This document shows, one piece after another, positions 12,844-24,110 of a stretch of DNA of 64,000 nt. Origin of the DNA: Acanthococcus lagerstroemiae (taxonomy: Eukaryota; Arthropoda; Insecta; Hemiptera; Eriococcidae). Under the pieces are notes generated by a model. The model was not told the DNA's origin. It did no database searches and saw only the letters and a list, made by a program, of their open reading frames with translations. The stretch is taken from positions 69,800,101 through 69,864,100 of the forward strand of contig CM063106.1 in the NCBI GenBank assembly GCA_031841125.1. Reading direction: 5' to 3'. The position numbers and the translations under genes are program-made. Positions within the stretch are counted from its first letter, which is position 1; each line of letters begins with the position of its first letter.

Positions 12844-13973
12844 AAGAAGACTTGGAATGCGTAAAATTGATTAAACTTGAAAAATCAAACGTTGATAAAG
12901 ACTTTCCATTAAAATTAGCTTGAGCATCTGTAAAACTTCACTGCCACATAGAAAATTGGAAAGTTACCGAATGAATGAGTTCGAGAAAAAACCAACGTTT
13001 CTTCAATTTTGCCGAACGGTGCCCTAAATTGGCCAGATTTCCATATCTGAGGACGAATTAGTTGAGTCTCGAAGAGTATGGGAGAGGTTCTCCCTTCACG
13101 AATATATCCCTAGGGAGGCGGAAAAAAGAGTTTGGAGAACATTTAGTTCTTTACAGTAGGGCGGGATGTAGCAGTCTGCCGTCTGTAGTGATGTTAAAAT
13201 ATCGATATAACACCGATAATATCGATATTCGTTCAGTATCGAAAATATAGATATAAATGGAAAAATTCGTTAACTTCTCATTAGACTACAATGTATTTCA
13301 TTTTGGTCCTTTCCCCCAATATTGATAACGAGCGTTCCGGTGACGTCATATGTCACTGCCTTATAAGAGATAAACGCATCTTCTTCCTGATAATGTCCGA
13401 AAAATCTTATTTTTGAATCAGAACTTTAAATTTCTTGAATAATCTAGGATTCAAGCTGTTACGTCTTTTTCATTTTCTGAATTTTCATAATTTCAAATTA
13501 TATTATGATTGTTTTAAATCCAAGATTAATATTTCACTGCTGAAAGGTGGCTGAATTTAAGTATTAGGGTTAACAAGAGTTTGCCTTTTGGCAAATTGGT
13601 TTGCTTTTTCGAGGCCAAGTCGACGGCTTGCCAGAGTGAAGCAGAAGTTTGCTATTTTCCAAATTTCATTTCAGTTATTTAAAAAATAGGTACTATACTG
13701 CACGAATATGTTTGAAGAATCAAACTGATATCAGCCAGCAAATTATTATATTATTCAATGCGAGTGCAGTTAAAGAATATTATAGAAAAAGAAAGTACTC
13801 TTCATTCAAAACACGATTGCGGGGAACGAGCAAAGAGAGTTCCGAGTTCGCTCGCTCAAGTTTGCTTTTTCACAGTCACGAACTTAGCTTTCGTGCGGAC
13901 ATATACGTAGGCTTATGTAAATTTTGCGGACCCTCCATGTAAGTCAAGCCACAAGAAAGGAGTAACAAGTAAG

Positions 13974-15788
13974 CAGTGCTGCCAAGTGGTTTCCTCAAAA
14001 ATCTGTATTTTTGATATGTGCGTGCGGGTGTATGGCAATAATTATGTTTTGTGGACTCTTATGCATCTTATCCTCATCAATGGTGTACTCCATAAAGACC
14101 CTGTCTCGATTTATTATTATTATGATTATTATTATTATTATATATTTTTTTTTTTGGGGGGGGGGGGATAGTCTCAAGACATTACTATCATTAGAAAGGA
14201 AATCTTACGCTCTTCGTATTACATGTAAACCTTCTTCTTCTTGCTGGATGTTTGAATTGTTTGTAACGATTGAATTCTAAAAATACGATGTCAAATATCG
14301 TACATCCCCTATTTCTACCATTGACATTATCAGTGCAAAAAGGCCATGTAGCCACTTAATAGCGCATTTGATGCAATAAAATTACAAATTACCGTGGAAG
14401 GTATCTGAATCTGACTCTATTATGCTTGCTCTTGACAATGTTCATGATTGAAATTGTTATTTTGGTGCACTTTAATCTAAATTTGGATTACCTATAGTTT
14501 CATCGTTCCTTATTTTATTTTATTAAATTAAAACTAATGGAAATTCCGAAAAAGGAGAGTAATTATTATCTAGTCTTTAGTAAATGTGAACATTCTCCTA
14601 AAAAGGTCCCATTTTTGAGATATTAGCTTAAGAGATATAGCGATTTTTCAAACGTGTGGTAAAAAATATCGATTTTGGAATTTCTAGCATTTCTGATAGA
14701 GTGAACCCTATTCCTTTGAATGCCGCTGAGTTGATTTCTTATAGAAAATGTAATTTTGTACTAAACGCTAAAGAAAAACTATGATTTCGTCACATTTCTT
14801 TAAAATGAAGAATACATTTTGCCATCAATCAATGAAAACTCAATTCACTTTTGAGTTATTTAGCTGAGACCATCAGGTAATACTAGATAAAATTTGTAAT
14901 CGATTGAGACCTCGTGGAGCCTTCAAAATGCAAACTTTGTTGAGTTATTCGTACCGAATGTTGAAGTTCTATACCATTTTTACTAGAAAAACTTCGAAAG
15001 TGTTTTCCTCAAGACTTTATTTTTTGAAATTTCAACTTCAAATGCGAATAACTCAGCAAATGTTGCACTTAGAAGGCTCCGCTAGGTCTCGATTGATCAG
15101 AAATTGCATCTAGTGTTACCAGGTGGTCTTAACTCAATGGCTCAAAAGTAAGACCTTATTAGGAAAACGTGCACAAATTAGTTAATTTTTCATAACTCGG
15201 CTGTTATTTAATTATCCTTGTAAATAGTCAGATACTCTTGAGAGCGCAAAAGCAGTACATCCACCATCCATTACTTTTTTTTTTTTTTTACTTTTTTATG
15301 GATTCTTATTCAATATTGTTTTTATCAAATAAAGTTGATGACATAATACTAGGAACTTCAGAAAAGCGGATAAGTTGGCTGAGTGACCGATGACACCCAG
15401 TTCACTGATGTACAATTGCGCAAATTGTTTTCTTGTTTACTCGAAACTTCTATTTTTGGAGATACGACCTCGGCGCACTATGCCATCGATCACTAAGAAC
15501 TTTGCTACTATAACGCCCTAATAATAGCGCTACCTGTAGTTTGTTGCGAAAATTAGAAAGGAACTATTCTTTAATCATTATAATTTGAACTCAAAATCTC
15601 GAACACTCCAACTCGACTATTCAACTCAATGTTGGAGAATTGATTTCCTGCTTTTGGCTTAAATTTTCCATTTTCATCCGTTTTCATCCGCTTTTTAGTC
15701 CAATCCGTGCAATCTTATCCCTACAAACTTACTCAAAATTGGAAAATTCCGTAATTATACGGACAAATCCGTACATCTGGCAGCACTG
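13974..15788. mobile_element. hAT-like non-autonomous transposon, 1815 bp
   Basis: The ends are CAGTGCTGCCA and the reverse complement of TGGCAGCACTG, an 11-bp perfect inverted repeat. The flanking octamers CAAGTAAG (13966-13973) and CAAGTGAG (15789-15796) match at 7 of 8 positions, the duplication length expected for hAT. The interior includes a (TTA)n run at about 14111-14142, a G-run at 14156-14168 and AT-rich DNA, but no hAT transposase motif I can recognise. It lies within the looser TIR pair at 13190 and 16228 and so appears to be the later insertion. Confidence 0.65.
14111..14169. repeat. (TTA)n microsatellite followed by T- and G-runs
   Basis: Alternating ATT/ATG trinucleotides are followed by about 11 T and then more than 10 G. 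The short open frames drawn over it are low-complexity artefacts. Confidence 0.9.
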
Positions 15789-16924
15789 CAAGTGAGTGAC
15801 CAGTGACGACTGTCGGCAGAGTATCGGATGTTGTCGCTTGTCGCATTGCCTTGAAGAGTGTTAGGTGAGCGCGCGAACATAAGCGTGCGGCTCTAATGCA
15901 TTCCCGTTAATCCGTCGCTGCTTTTTCAAGAAAAAATTTGCTATTTTCCTAAGAGAGTTTTTTAATTTTTTTTAATAGTGTTGGTAACCCTATTTAGGTA
16001 TGAATTTTACTCACTAATATTGGCTTCAAATTTGAATTGTAGAATGAACGCTAAAGAAAGTGCGTGTATTGTGAACGTAATCATTGTGGTAAGTACAGCA
16101 TTATGATCAGTGAAATGTGAGCATATGAATCACGATGAAAAAATTCCCTTCCTCCAAAATTATCGATATTGACTGTAAAAAATGTCGATATTATCGATAA
16201 TGAAAATTTAAAAATTTTAACATCAGTAGTCCGTTAGCAAAATTATTTTTGCTGCTCATCATTCCTGTTTTCCATCATTGGAGAGGGTAGGAAGGAGCTA
16301 TGAAATTGAAGGCTATATAAGAAAGATAGTGCTAGTGTTTTGCTCGTCGAACAGGCACCGTCCTCCCCGCTGAGCAAAATCGTTCGGTGGTGACTTATCG
16401 GCCATCATATCCGGTGACGACTTTTTTTCGTCAAGTTTTGCCGGTTGTCGCCCTTAAAACTTTGCTGCTCAAGGCAGTTACCCCGTCTGCCAACTGGGAA
16501 ATCCAGCCCCGCTTCACAGTATTGAGTGTTGGGCAACATCAGATGGGTATTCTCATTCAGAAATTAGATCAACGGTCCGGATATGTATTCCATTATACAG
16601 GGGGGAGGGGGAGAAACGTTTCGAACCAAGACATGCCCCCACAGAACACTACGAAAATGCTCCACTCAGTTGTTTAATATTCCTCTACAACTAAATTGAA
16701 AGTCTTCCTGAGAAATTGATATACAGTGTAGAACCTCGCGGAATAACAGCCACACAAGGTGGCAGAGAAATTGACCGTTATTAAGAAGTGATAGGTAATT
16801 CGAAAAAGTCAAAAAAAAAGTATGTGCTGATATACAGTCGTATAGATTACATAATGTATGATGTACTTAAATGGTATGTATACGGTACTTTGAATTCATT
16901 ATTTCAAGGAAGAAGTAATTTTTG

Positions 16925-17040
16925 ATGGCTTTACATCTCGTCCAAATAAAAGTGCTTGATTTTCGAGGGTAATTTCCAGCTGCTTGAGTTGGAGAACTGC
17001 GTCTATTTTACCAGTTTGCATAGCAAAGCTGACATAGAAT
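16925..17040 (-). pseudogene. pogo/Tigger transposase, extreme C-terminal fragment
   Basis: On the minus strand this encodes MQTGKIDAVLQLKQLEITL, a short run, then KPSKITSSLK and a stop. It resembles the leucine/glutamine-rich tail that ends Tigger/jerky-type transposases. It lies downstream (minus sense) of the acidic block at 20720-20905 once the intervening foldback element is ignored. Only the tail is present, so no activity is expected. Identification rests on position within matching TIRs plus motif style. Confidence 0.5.
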
Positions 17041-18053
17041 TAGCAGACTTGTGACGTCGATCAGTCACGGAATGATCGAGACGCCACCTGGTGAAATTAC
17101 GTCCAAACAACTCATGAGATTTACGGCGCAGTGGAAGACTATAGGTTTGAGTACCAAGTTCAAGAAAGGTCAGATTAAATACAGGAATAGCTTATTGTAT
17201 ATTTACATCAAACCAAACAAAACTGCTTATGAACTAAATTCTTTCTTCCGGTCCAGTCCTCATTATTCAACGGTTACCTAACGGCAAACAAACAAGACCA
17301 CCGTCAGTCCAAAGGATGTTAGTAAATTCTAATTTAAATGTTAATTAAATTAAGTGTCGGCTAGTGGTAAGGAGGATATGCACCGATAATCCTGGACCCC
17401 CGACTATACCACAAGAAAGGAAGCTGTTTACCCCCTTCTTGTGTGGTAAATTATTCTTTCAGTTTGCACCCAGAACGTAATTATTCTGGTACAAACCTGA
17501 TGTATTTAAGTTGTCCATTCGTGATGGATCCGTGCATTTTTTTCCCCTTTCGGTAAAGGGAGAAGCTACTTATTTCTGACCCTGTCTGGGGTCCTTGACT
17601 TCCAGGGAAATTTCTTTACTGTTTGGTCGGAACGTAATTATTCCAAACAAATTAGGGACCCTCCCCACCTTCCCAACCTTTGGCTCAATTTATTACTTGA
17701 TCCAGAACTGTTGTTGTCCTGATCAAACTTATGGGTCGGTACCCTGAGCATAAGGTAAACTTCCTTTCTTGTGGTATAGTCGGGGGTCCAGGATTGCCGG
17801 TGCATGTCCTCTTTACCACTAGCCGACACTTAATTTAATTAACATTTAAATTAGAATTTACTAACATCCTTTGGACTGACGGTGGACTTGTTTGTTTGCC
17901 GTTAGGTAACCGTTGAATAATGAGGACTGGACCGGAAGAAAGAATTTAGTTCATAAGCAGTTTTGTTTTGTTTGATGTAAATAAATAAGCTATGCCTGTA
18001 TTTAATCTGTCCTTTCTTGAACTTGGTACTCAAACCTATAGTCTTCCACTGCA

Positions 18054-18845
18054 CCTTTTTTTTTTTTTTTTTTTTATTATTTAATAAATTTATTGACACA
18101 ACATATTCATACAGACAACAGATCTCTCCAGTGCTTTTACAATCAGTTTATCGCACTGGTGAGGTCTGATTGAGTTCTTATGTGTATACTATACAATACA
18201 TCTATTTACCAATCCACTTATACACGAGCTTATAGTAGGTACGTATACATTTTACACCCCTATTTTTTTTTGGCGTTACATTGGACAGAGCGTTACTGAA
18301 TATCTTTTTTGGTTTTTAATATTTCTTTCAAAAATTTGTTTATTTTGACATAGCTTTCTTTTTCCTGTAAACATTTTCCTAAGATGTCCTCTGTGATATT
18401 ATGTTTCGTTCTGATTTGATTAAAATTTTGACATTCATAAAAGTGTGATCTGGACTATCTTCATATTTTTTATTACAAACCCTCCAACGACTGTTATCTG
18501 TTATTTGGTATTTCTGTAGATATGTTGCAAAATTACCATGTCCGGTGAGGTATTGTGTTAGGAAATATAGTTAGATTTTAGATTTTTATTTTTTAGTCTC
18601 TCTTCTGTGTGAGGAATCAGTTTTGCCGTTCTTCTTCCTGTCTTCTCTGTGCTATATTGTTCTTGCCATATTTTATTTGTTTCTTGTTTTACTTCCTTTA
18701 TTTTCTCTTTTAGTTGCTTTTCTGTAAATTTTCTGGTTCTCGCTTCCGCTTCAATTCTTTTTATTCTATTAATTTGTTTTAGTTGTAGGTCTATTGGTGT
18801 CACTCCGGCTATTACATATGTGGCAGTATGTGATTATTACAGTGG
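18054..18845 (-). pseudogene. R1-like LINE 3' end, downstream copy (B)
   Basis: The minus strand carries the C-terminal part of an R1/Jockey-group ORF2: VTPIDLQLKQINRI, then GRRTAKLIPHTEERLKNK, and after a one-base frameshift near 18568 the block QYLTGHGNFATYLQKY and a degraded zinc-knuckle (VCNKKYEDSPDHTF) whose first Cys is Trp or Arg-like. The 3' UTR ends in an A-tail, seen as the T-run at 18057-18076. The copy begins mid-ORF at about 18845, directly abutting the homologous 3' coding end of copy A. It may be an independent 5'-truncated insertion or the product of recombination between related copies. Confidence 0.75.
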
Positions 18846-18849
18846 ATAG

Positions 18850-20611
18850 ACTAGTTCTTCAATTAATATATTTTTCTTTCTTTTTCATTATTTCATTTAC
18901 ATAGTCGATTGTTATTTGTATGCTGTTGCGATTTTCAAACCAGTTTTTGCTTATATTTTCAATTTTGTGCTTATTTCTAATTTCTTTGAAAGCGGGACAT
19001 GTCAGGAAGGTGTGATCTGGGGTGTCTGTTAATTTTTTTTTGCAGTTTATGCAGGTGTCATCTTCTATGATTTTGAATTTTTTTAAATATGCGCCAAAGT
19101 TTCCGTGACCTGTTAGGAATTGTGTGAGGTAGAAGTTAGGTTTTAGTTCTTTATTTTTAAGTCTTTCTTCAATGTTTGGTATCAGTTCATAAGTTCTTCT
19201 TCCTTTTTCGGAGGTGTTATATTCTTCTTGCCAGAGATTGATGTATTTAACTTTAGTTTCATTTATTCTCTCTTTTTTTTGGGTTGGAGTGAGTTGGGAT
19301 GTTTTGATTGTTTTGATTTCGTTACTTCTCAGTATTTGTAGATCAGTTGGTAATATTCCTGCAATTACGTTTGTGGCTGTGTAAGAGACTGTTCTGTATG
19401 CGTCTATGACTCCTAATAGTATTTTTCTTTGCTCTTTCTGGATTTTTTTTTTGTTTTTTTTAACTTATTTTTGGGTAGTAAATTTTGCAGCCATACTCTA
19501 TTATTGACCTGAAAAGTGCGGAGTATAGAATTTTCCTGTCTGTGTATTTTAGACCAAAAGTGTTGTTATAGAGAGCAGTTATTTTGCAATAGTATTTTTT
19601 GATTTTATCCAATATGTAGTTAGTGTGATTGTTAAAGTTGAGGTTCTCATCTAAAATTATACCTGGATATTTAATTTCTTTATTGATAAGTATATGTTCG
19701 TTCTCTTGTTTTAGTTTTTTTCCTATGGCTAGTTTTAGGTATTGTTTGTTATGTTTTTTTGTTACTAGGATGCTGCTTGTTTTTTGTGGATTCAGTTTTA
19801 GACCTAACTGTTTTAGTGTGTTGTTTATAGTCTTGATTGTTTTATTTATTTGTTCAATGTCTTGATCGTTCTGGATTCCGGCTATTAGCAAGAGGTCGTC
19901 TGCGTAGCTTATTAATTCTGTGTTGTTGCTCCCTGTTTTGCATTTTTTTTTGTGAACTTTGGCCATTGCAATGTTGAAGATTGTTGGAGACAGTGCTGAG
20001 CCTTGTGGGACCCCTGCTGTTAGTTTTTGTTGGTGTATTATCTTGTTGTTATTGGTATCAAAGAAAATTATTTCTCTGTCGATTAGGAAGCTTTTTATTA
20101 AGTTCATGAAGTTGCCATCCGAGTTATTTTCTCTGAGACAGTTTGTTATGGAAGACCATTTTATTGTATCAAAAGCTCCACTAATGTCAAAACTAATTAG
20201 CAGGGTCATTTTTATTTGTTTTTTGGTGATATTATTTTCTATTTTGTTGATGCATTTCTCTATTGCAGTTTCTGTTGATTTTTTTAAAATGTATCCGTAT
20301 TGATTTTTGTGTATAATTTCTTTGGTCTTAATCTGTTCTTCTATTAGTTGACGTATAATTTTTTCATAAACCTTGCCTAGATTTGGGAGTAGGGCTATAG
20401 GACGATATGAGTTTGGTTTAGTTGGGTCTTTTCCCGGTTTGTTTAGTAGTTTGATTTTGCAGGTTTTCCAGAAGCAAGGGAAATGTTGGAGCTCAAGGTA
20501 CTTATTGAAAATGGTCAATAGTAGATCTGGATGTTTTTTGTGTAGTATTTTTATCATTTTGTTGGATATGCCGTCAGGTCCGTTTGCCTTTTTGTTATTT
20601 TAGCTTAAATT
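18850..20611 (-). pseudogene. R1-like LINE reverse transcriptase, 5'-truncated copy (A)
   Basis: The longest open stretch, 19460-20557, is a non-LTR reverse transcriptase core. It shows SYRPIALLPNLGKVYEKII (RT1-2 region), FDISGAFDTIKW (RT3, first catalytic Asp), GVPQGSALSPTIFN (RT4) and SYADDLLLI with the catalytic Asp pair. After a stop at 19460 in an A-rich run, the frame resumes to about 18850 with QRKILLGVIDAYRT, GRRTYELIP, TQFLTGHGNFGAYLK and the zinc-knuckle CINCKKKLTDTPDHTFLTC. This order (RT, conserved post-RT block, CCHC) is that of R1/Jockey-group elements. The endonuclease and ORF1 are missing: the copy begins within the linker before RT at about 20611, inside a foldback arm. Copy B supplies the only A-tail. 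Confidence 0.85.
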
Positions 20612-20719
20612 ACATGAGTTGTTTGGACGTAATTTCACCAGGTGACGTCTCGATCATTCCGTGACTGATCGACGTCACAAGTCTGCTAAATATAATTCTG
20701 ATGCTAATTCTACGTCAAA

Positions 20720-20905
20720 AGCTCTGCAATTTTCGCATACATTCTCTGGCTTCGGCTACGGAGAGAGGGGAAGACTAGTGCCGTCGGATTCTTCTTCTTC
20801 GTCGCTATGCTCACTACTAGCTGATGATGGTATGGCATGCACAATATCCTCGACATAATCTGCTTCAGTACACAGGTGGTCGTCAATGAGAAAGTAAGTA
20901 TTATC
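20720..20905 (-). pseudogene. pogo/Tigger transposase, acidic C-terminal region
   Basis: The minus strand reads DDHLCTEADYVEDIVHAIPSS followed by EHSDEEEESDGTSLPLS. A one-base frame change then gives SVAEARECMRKLQSF. An acidic linker followed by an EARECMRKL-type helix is characteristic of the part of Tigger/jerky transposases that follows the DDE domain. The upstream DDE and DNA-binding domains are absent because the right TIR begins about 200 bp away. It is therefore a remnant of an internally deleted copy. Confidence 0.6.
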
Positions 20906-21138
20906 CTGGAAATGTGCATGTTGAACTAACATACTCTACATTCATGTCTCTGCCGAGCCACACATTTTTCATTTCATTTATTGTAATACAGTACCTATTA
21001 GTGACCGTTATTGAGAAAACCCGATATTTCGAGGTTCACATGTTATTTTGCCATAACACTCGACGGTTCCCAAGAAAAGGACCGTTATTAGCAGGTGACC
21101 GTTTATGAGAGGTTCCCGTTAACCGAGGTTCTACTGTA

Positions 21139-23516
21139 TTATGATCTGGCAGCGAATCTGAGTTCTGGCGGTAAATCTCCCAGATGACTAAGTAATCGTG
21201 CAGAACTATTGGGCTGCTCAATGGGGCCTGGGTCGCGGGTTTCAGGGTTTGAGACACCATTTGATCTCTTAGGATTCTACTTCTCTTCTTCATTTGAATG
21301 ACTGGACGGAAAAAAGACCCAAATCAACTAGGGCCCTTTTTTCATCCACCTGAAATTCGAAATCTATGTAGTCACCTCTTTCAAATGTAAATTACTTCGC
21401 AGTGCTATCTTTCTTCGTCAGCTCACAGTTGCAGTTTGAAGTTAGCGATGTTGCAGAGTTGACTACTCGAGTTTAGAATATATGTTCAAAGCACATAATC
21501 AGTCGAATCACGTGTGCTGCAAGTTGTTGAATGTATTATTGTTCCTAATGTTGAAATTATGATTGCTCCAATAAAGTGTCGATGTAAATATTCTTCTAGG
21601 TTTTCTGCCGCTTCAATAGAGGAGCTGCAGATTTTTCAATCTCTTTACACTCAAGAAAGTTGGATCTCGTTCAGCCTCGGAGGAGTATATAATATCACAA
21701 AGGCGAAGAGAGATGATGTACTTGCTGTATTTGATTACATTCTGGCAGGAAACCAAAAGCGTACCTGTAGGACATTCAAGGCCCTGACGATTTCATAACT
21801 TTCTTCTCTTTCATAACATATCAAAGTCCTTTCGTAGTTACGCCGTAGTTAATCTTTTGGTGGGACGTTTAGCGATGAACACATGCCAAAGTGGCCCCTG
21901 AGACACCGCACCCCCGGCTCCGGAAACTACCCTTCCGAGTATCGTATCAGTGGCCACGTAACCCATCCAGGGGATGGCCGTACCGAAAACGTGACTTATG
22001 TTTTCGTCAAAAGTGAATACCAACCAACCTATTCTGCAGACACATAATTACATATCAAATGTCAGGCTTCGCTGACGTACTGCCCGACTCTTACCAAATT
22101 TTGCATCAGTCAGTCGCCAAAGGTCGTATCTGTCGACTTTCGTTTTCTCTCCCGCAACACCCAACACACTCTCACAACATGGCCACATCTTAATCGTCAC
22201 TATCAGGCTCGGTAGCCAAAAAGGTTGTGATTTTCAATATCCGAGCGGCTCGCAGGCCTCGTGGTAATCGCACTCCAGAGACCGCGTCGTCTATTACGCG
22301 CATCTGGAAAAATTCCAACTCTCAGACCCTCCTCCTGTTCCGCTCGCCGGCGGTAATTGAGAAATAATTACAACTTTTCCGAAAATCATTTTTCCCGCAC
22401 TCTGGAAACGCGTGTCGGCTTTACGTACAAATCTACAAACGTTTTATTATACAGGACGCGGGCCGCGGCTCTATAGTCACTTACCGAAACGGTTTTAAAG
22501 ACCCTGGGGCTTTCAGCTTGTTTATAAATTCGTCTCGGCGTACACGCTTTGTTTACGTTACTTTTAATTCGCGGTTTCTTCCGTTTTTACGGTCGAGTAG
22601 CGGGGGAAAGGGGTTACGATGACACGGCCCCAGAGGATCGGCGCCGCGACGCGCGGGTTCTACGCCGACTCGACTCGATCCGACTTCGGGAAACAAATAA
22701 TTAGAGTCGGAGAAACGAACCGTTTTCACGCCGGTGGCGTTAACGCGAACGTATTAATAAAAACCTAGAGCACACGGCGGAGAGAAAGAGCGCATTTGGA
22801 ATGTCTGACGGCCTGAGACGGATGACGTTTGTTCGCGGCCCAGCATCCAGGCGTCGGCAACCAGGAATGTGTTGGCGTTGACTTCACGCGCAAAGGACAG
22901 CAGCTGTTACATTTTAATGTGTTCGCGTTGAAGAGGAGTAGTTCATCAGTGATCAGATGAACTACTGGGTAGACCACGGGAGGCCTGGAACCAACAATGC
23001 CAGCCGAGTCGTACCAGCGATAGGTAGCGGTCACTCTTTGTGTTTATCGTCTGTCAGGAGCATTTTTGATTCATGTATATGGCCTTTTGTACGGTCTCTG
23101 CCATACAGAATGCACAATTATTGGTAGAGGTACCGATCAGCCTATACGACCTAAACTGCACCGAAGACTTCGCGCGGTACTTCGGTAGACAGTCGAGTCA
23201 CATACGAGTACATGCAGGGTCTCTTTGAAAATAGAAAGGTACGATGTGCGAGCACACACAATAGCTTCGGTGTCGTACCAGAAGGAGTGTAATAAAAAAA
23301 TATGCATTGTCAGTTACAAGTTACGTCGAAGTAGAGATGTATTTTACGTGTAAGCTATGCTTGATTAATGCTGCTCGACGAGAATCTCCAGACTGTGTAA
23401 CAGTTTCCATCATTAATCATCGAATCGACAGCTGAGTGTGTAAAATGCATGCACGGAAGAAATGATCTGTCTCATTTAGACTGGTCTATAATATCGTACT
23501 ATCATCTCTTCAGGAA
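21139..23516. other. No host gene seen; LINE 3' snippet and CpG-rich island
   Basis: Apart from a 100-bp LINE fragment near 21855-21955, I recognise nothing. The frame at 21514-21798 (+, 94 codons) has no family features. About 22100-22760 is CpG-rich with homeodomain-type words and no transposon ends, like the islands elsewhere in the window. Confidence 0.45.
21855..21955 (-). mobile_element. R1-like LINE, terminal 3' UTR snippet
   Basis: GGTGGGACGTTTAGCGATGA and the following 80 bases match the 3' UTR that begins at 58026 and 38698 (GGGACGTATGGCGATG, GTATCGCATCAGTG). Orientation is the same, so the LINE lies on the minus strand. Only about 100 bp were inserted, an extreme 5' truncation. 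I see no target duplication. Confidence 0.7.
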
Positions 23517-23519
23517 ATG

Positions 23520-24110
23520 TTTTCCTCTCACCCTGGAAAAAATTCGACTGCTCAGAAATGGCATTTGTCTGTTAAGGCCTGCCATCCGTATAGTTTAAAT
23601 GGTCATCGATTTTTCTGGAGTCTTATTCTGAAAGTGCCAGTCGATCCGATCATAACTACACCGGAAGAGCTGCGACATAATTTTTCCACTTTTCCCGATC
23701 CGCTGCTTTTTTTTTGCGACAACATGGACTGGCTCTATTGGGCGGCGACTACGGGGCGGCCTGCCCTCTGTTCTTCCAGTTATAAGCAGTTATCTAGATT
23801 GTCGTCCTCCCGTCTCATGATGTGACCAAAAATATTTTAACACGCGACACGTATAAAGCTTAGCCATTGAGGGTTTCCTATTTCATCTACAATGGACACG
23901 TTGGTTTGCTTTGCAGTCCGTGGCACACGGGCAATCTCCTCCAGATCCAAAGTTCCAGGCTAGCTAATCTATTTCGGTCGAATTTCCGTAATATCCAAGT
24001 TTCAGCTCCGTAAAGCACAACAGGGAAGATCAGTGTCTGTACTGGGTACTTACGAGAAAATTGTAATTCTATTCTTTTGTGCAGATTCATGCTCGAAGCC
24101 ATTTTCATTT
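23520..24110 (-). pseudogene. RTE-type LINE, C-terminal relic
   Basis: The minus strand encodes IFPVVLYGAETWILRKFDRN and RLASLELWIWRRL, a hallmark post-RT block of RTE-class endonuclease/reverse transcriptases. Downstream, in other frames, come IFGHIMRREDDNLDN and a GRRP-like stretch, as in the tail of this family. Stops and frame changes occur throughout, and the catalytic RT motifs are absent. The sequence differs from the RTE family at 12.2 and 37 kb (TLTYGAQSWSL, SLLYRAQTWAL), so it is probably a different family of the same clade. Confidence 0.75.

Larger units (their letters stand above)
13190..16228. mobile_element. Possible hAT-like element with ATCGAT-rich subterminal DNA
   Basis: About 13190 (TAGTGATGTTAAAATATCG) and about 16228 (reverse complement TACTGATGTTAAAATTTT) form an inverted pair. 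Both are followed inward by clusters of ATATCGAT and ATTATCGAT words. Such ends resemble insect hAT families with ATCGATA-rich subterminal repeats. I could not find a clean 8-bp duplication outside, and no transposase is recognisable inside, so boundaries and class are tentative. A separate, better-defined hAT-like element (13974-15788) lies within it. Confidence 0.4.
17043..20686. mobile_element. Foldback element with about 390-bp inverted arms, TA-flanked
   Basis: The left arm (17043-17432) is repeated in inverted orientation at 17754-18053 and continues at 20612-20686. The right arm is broken by the LINE at 18054-20611. Without the LINE the element is about 1.1 kb: two long arms, over 90% identical by eye, around a unique 320-bp spacer (17433-17753). 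The outermost 35 bases of each arm, starting GCAGACTTGTGACGTC, contain a smaller hairpin (CGTCGATCA against TGATCGAGACG). TA lies outside both ends. No transposase is present. It inserted into the coding tail of the surrounding pogo-like element. Confidence 0.75.
16724..21136 (-). mobile_element. pogo/Tigger-like DNA transposon, decayed and interrupted
   Basis: The left end reads CAGTGTAGAACCTCG and the reverse complement of the right end reads CAGTAGAACCTCGG, with TA on both outsides (16722-16723 and 21137-21138). These are the end sequence and target choice of pogo/Tigger elements in the Tc1/mariner superfamily. Minus-strand coding remains confirm the class: an acidic stretch (EHSDEEEESDG) and a SVAEARECMRKLQSF block at about 20720-20905, then a final exon-like block QTGKIDAVLQLKQLE...PSKIT at 16925-17035, as at the C-terminus of CENP-B-like transposases. 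The helix-turn-helix and catalytic domains are missing, since only about 230 bp separate the acidic block from the right end. A foldback element splits the C-terminal coding. Confidence 0.75.

Noticed and set aside
13995..14177. Ile/Tyr-rich frames on both strands
   Set aside because: They are translations of a (TTA)n microsatellite and a G-run.
16387..16677. 96-codon frame as a host gene with TATATAA upstream at about 16314
   Set aside because: There is no protein family feature, and a single TATA-like word in AT-rich DNA is not evidence of a promoter.
17015..20735. Extension of the foldback arms outward (GAC.TAGAATTAGCA on both sides)
   Set aside because: The match is short, is displaced by 18 bases on one side, and the clean TA-flanked boundary lies inside it; treated as chance.
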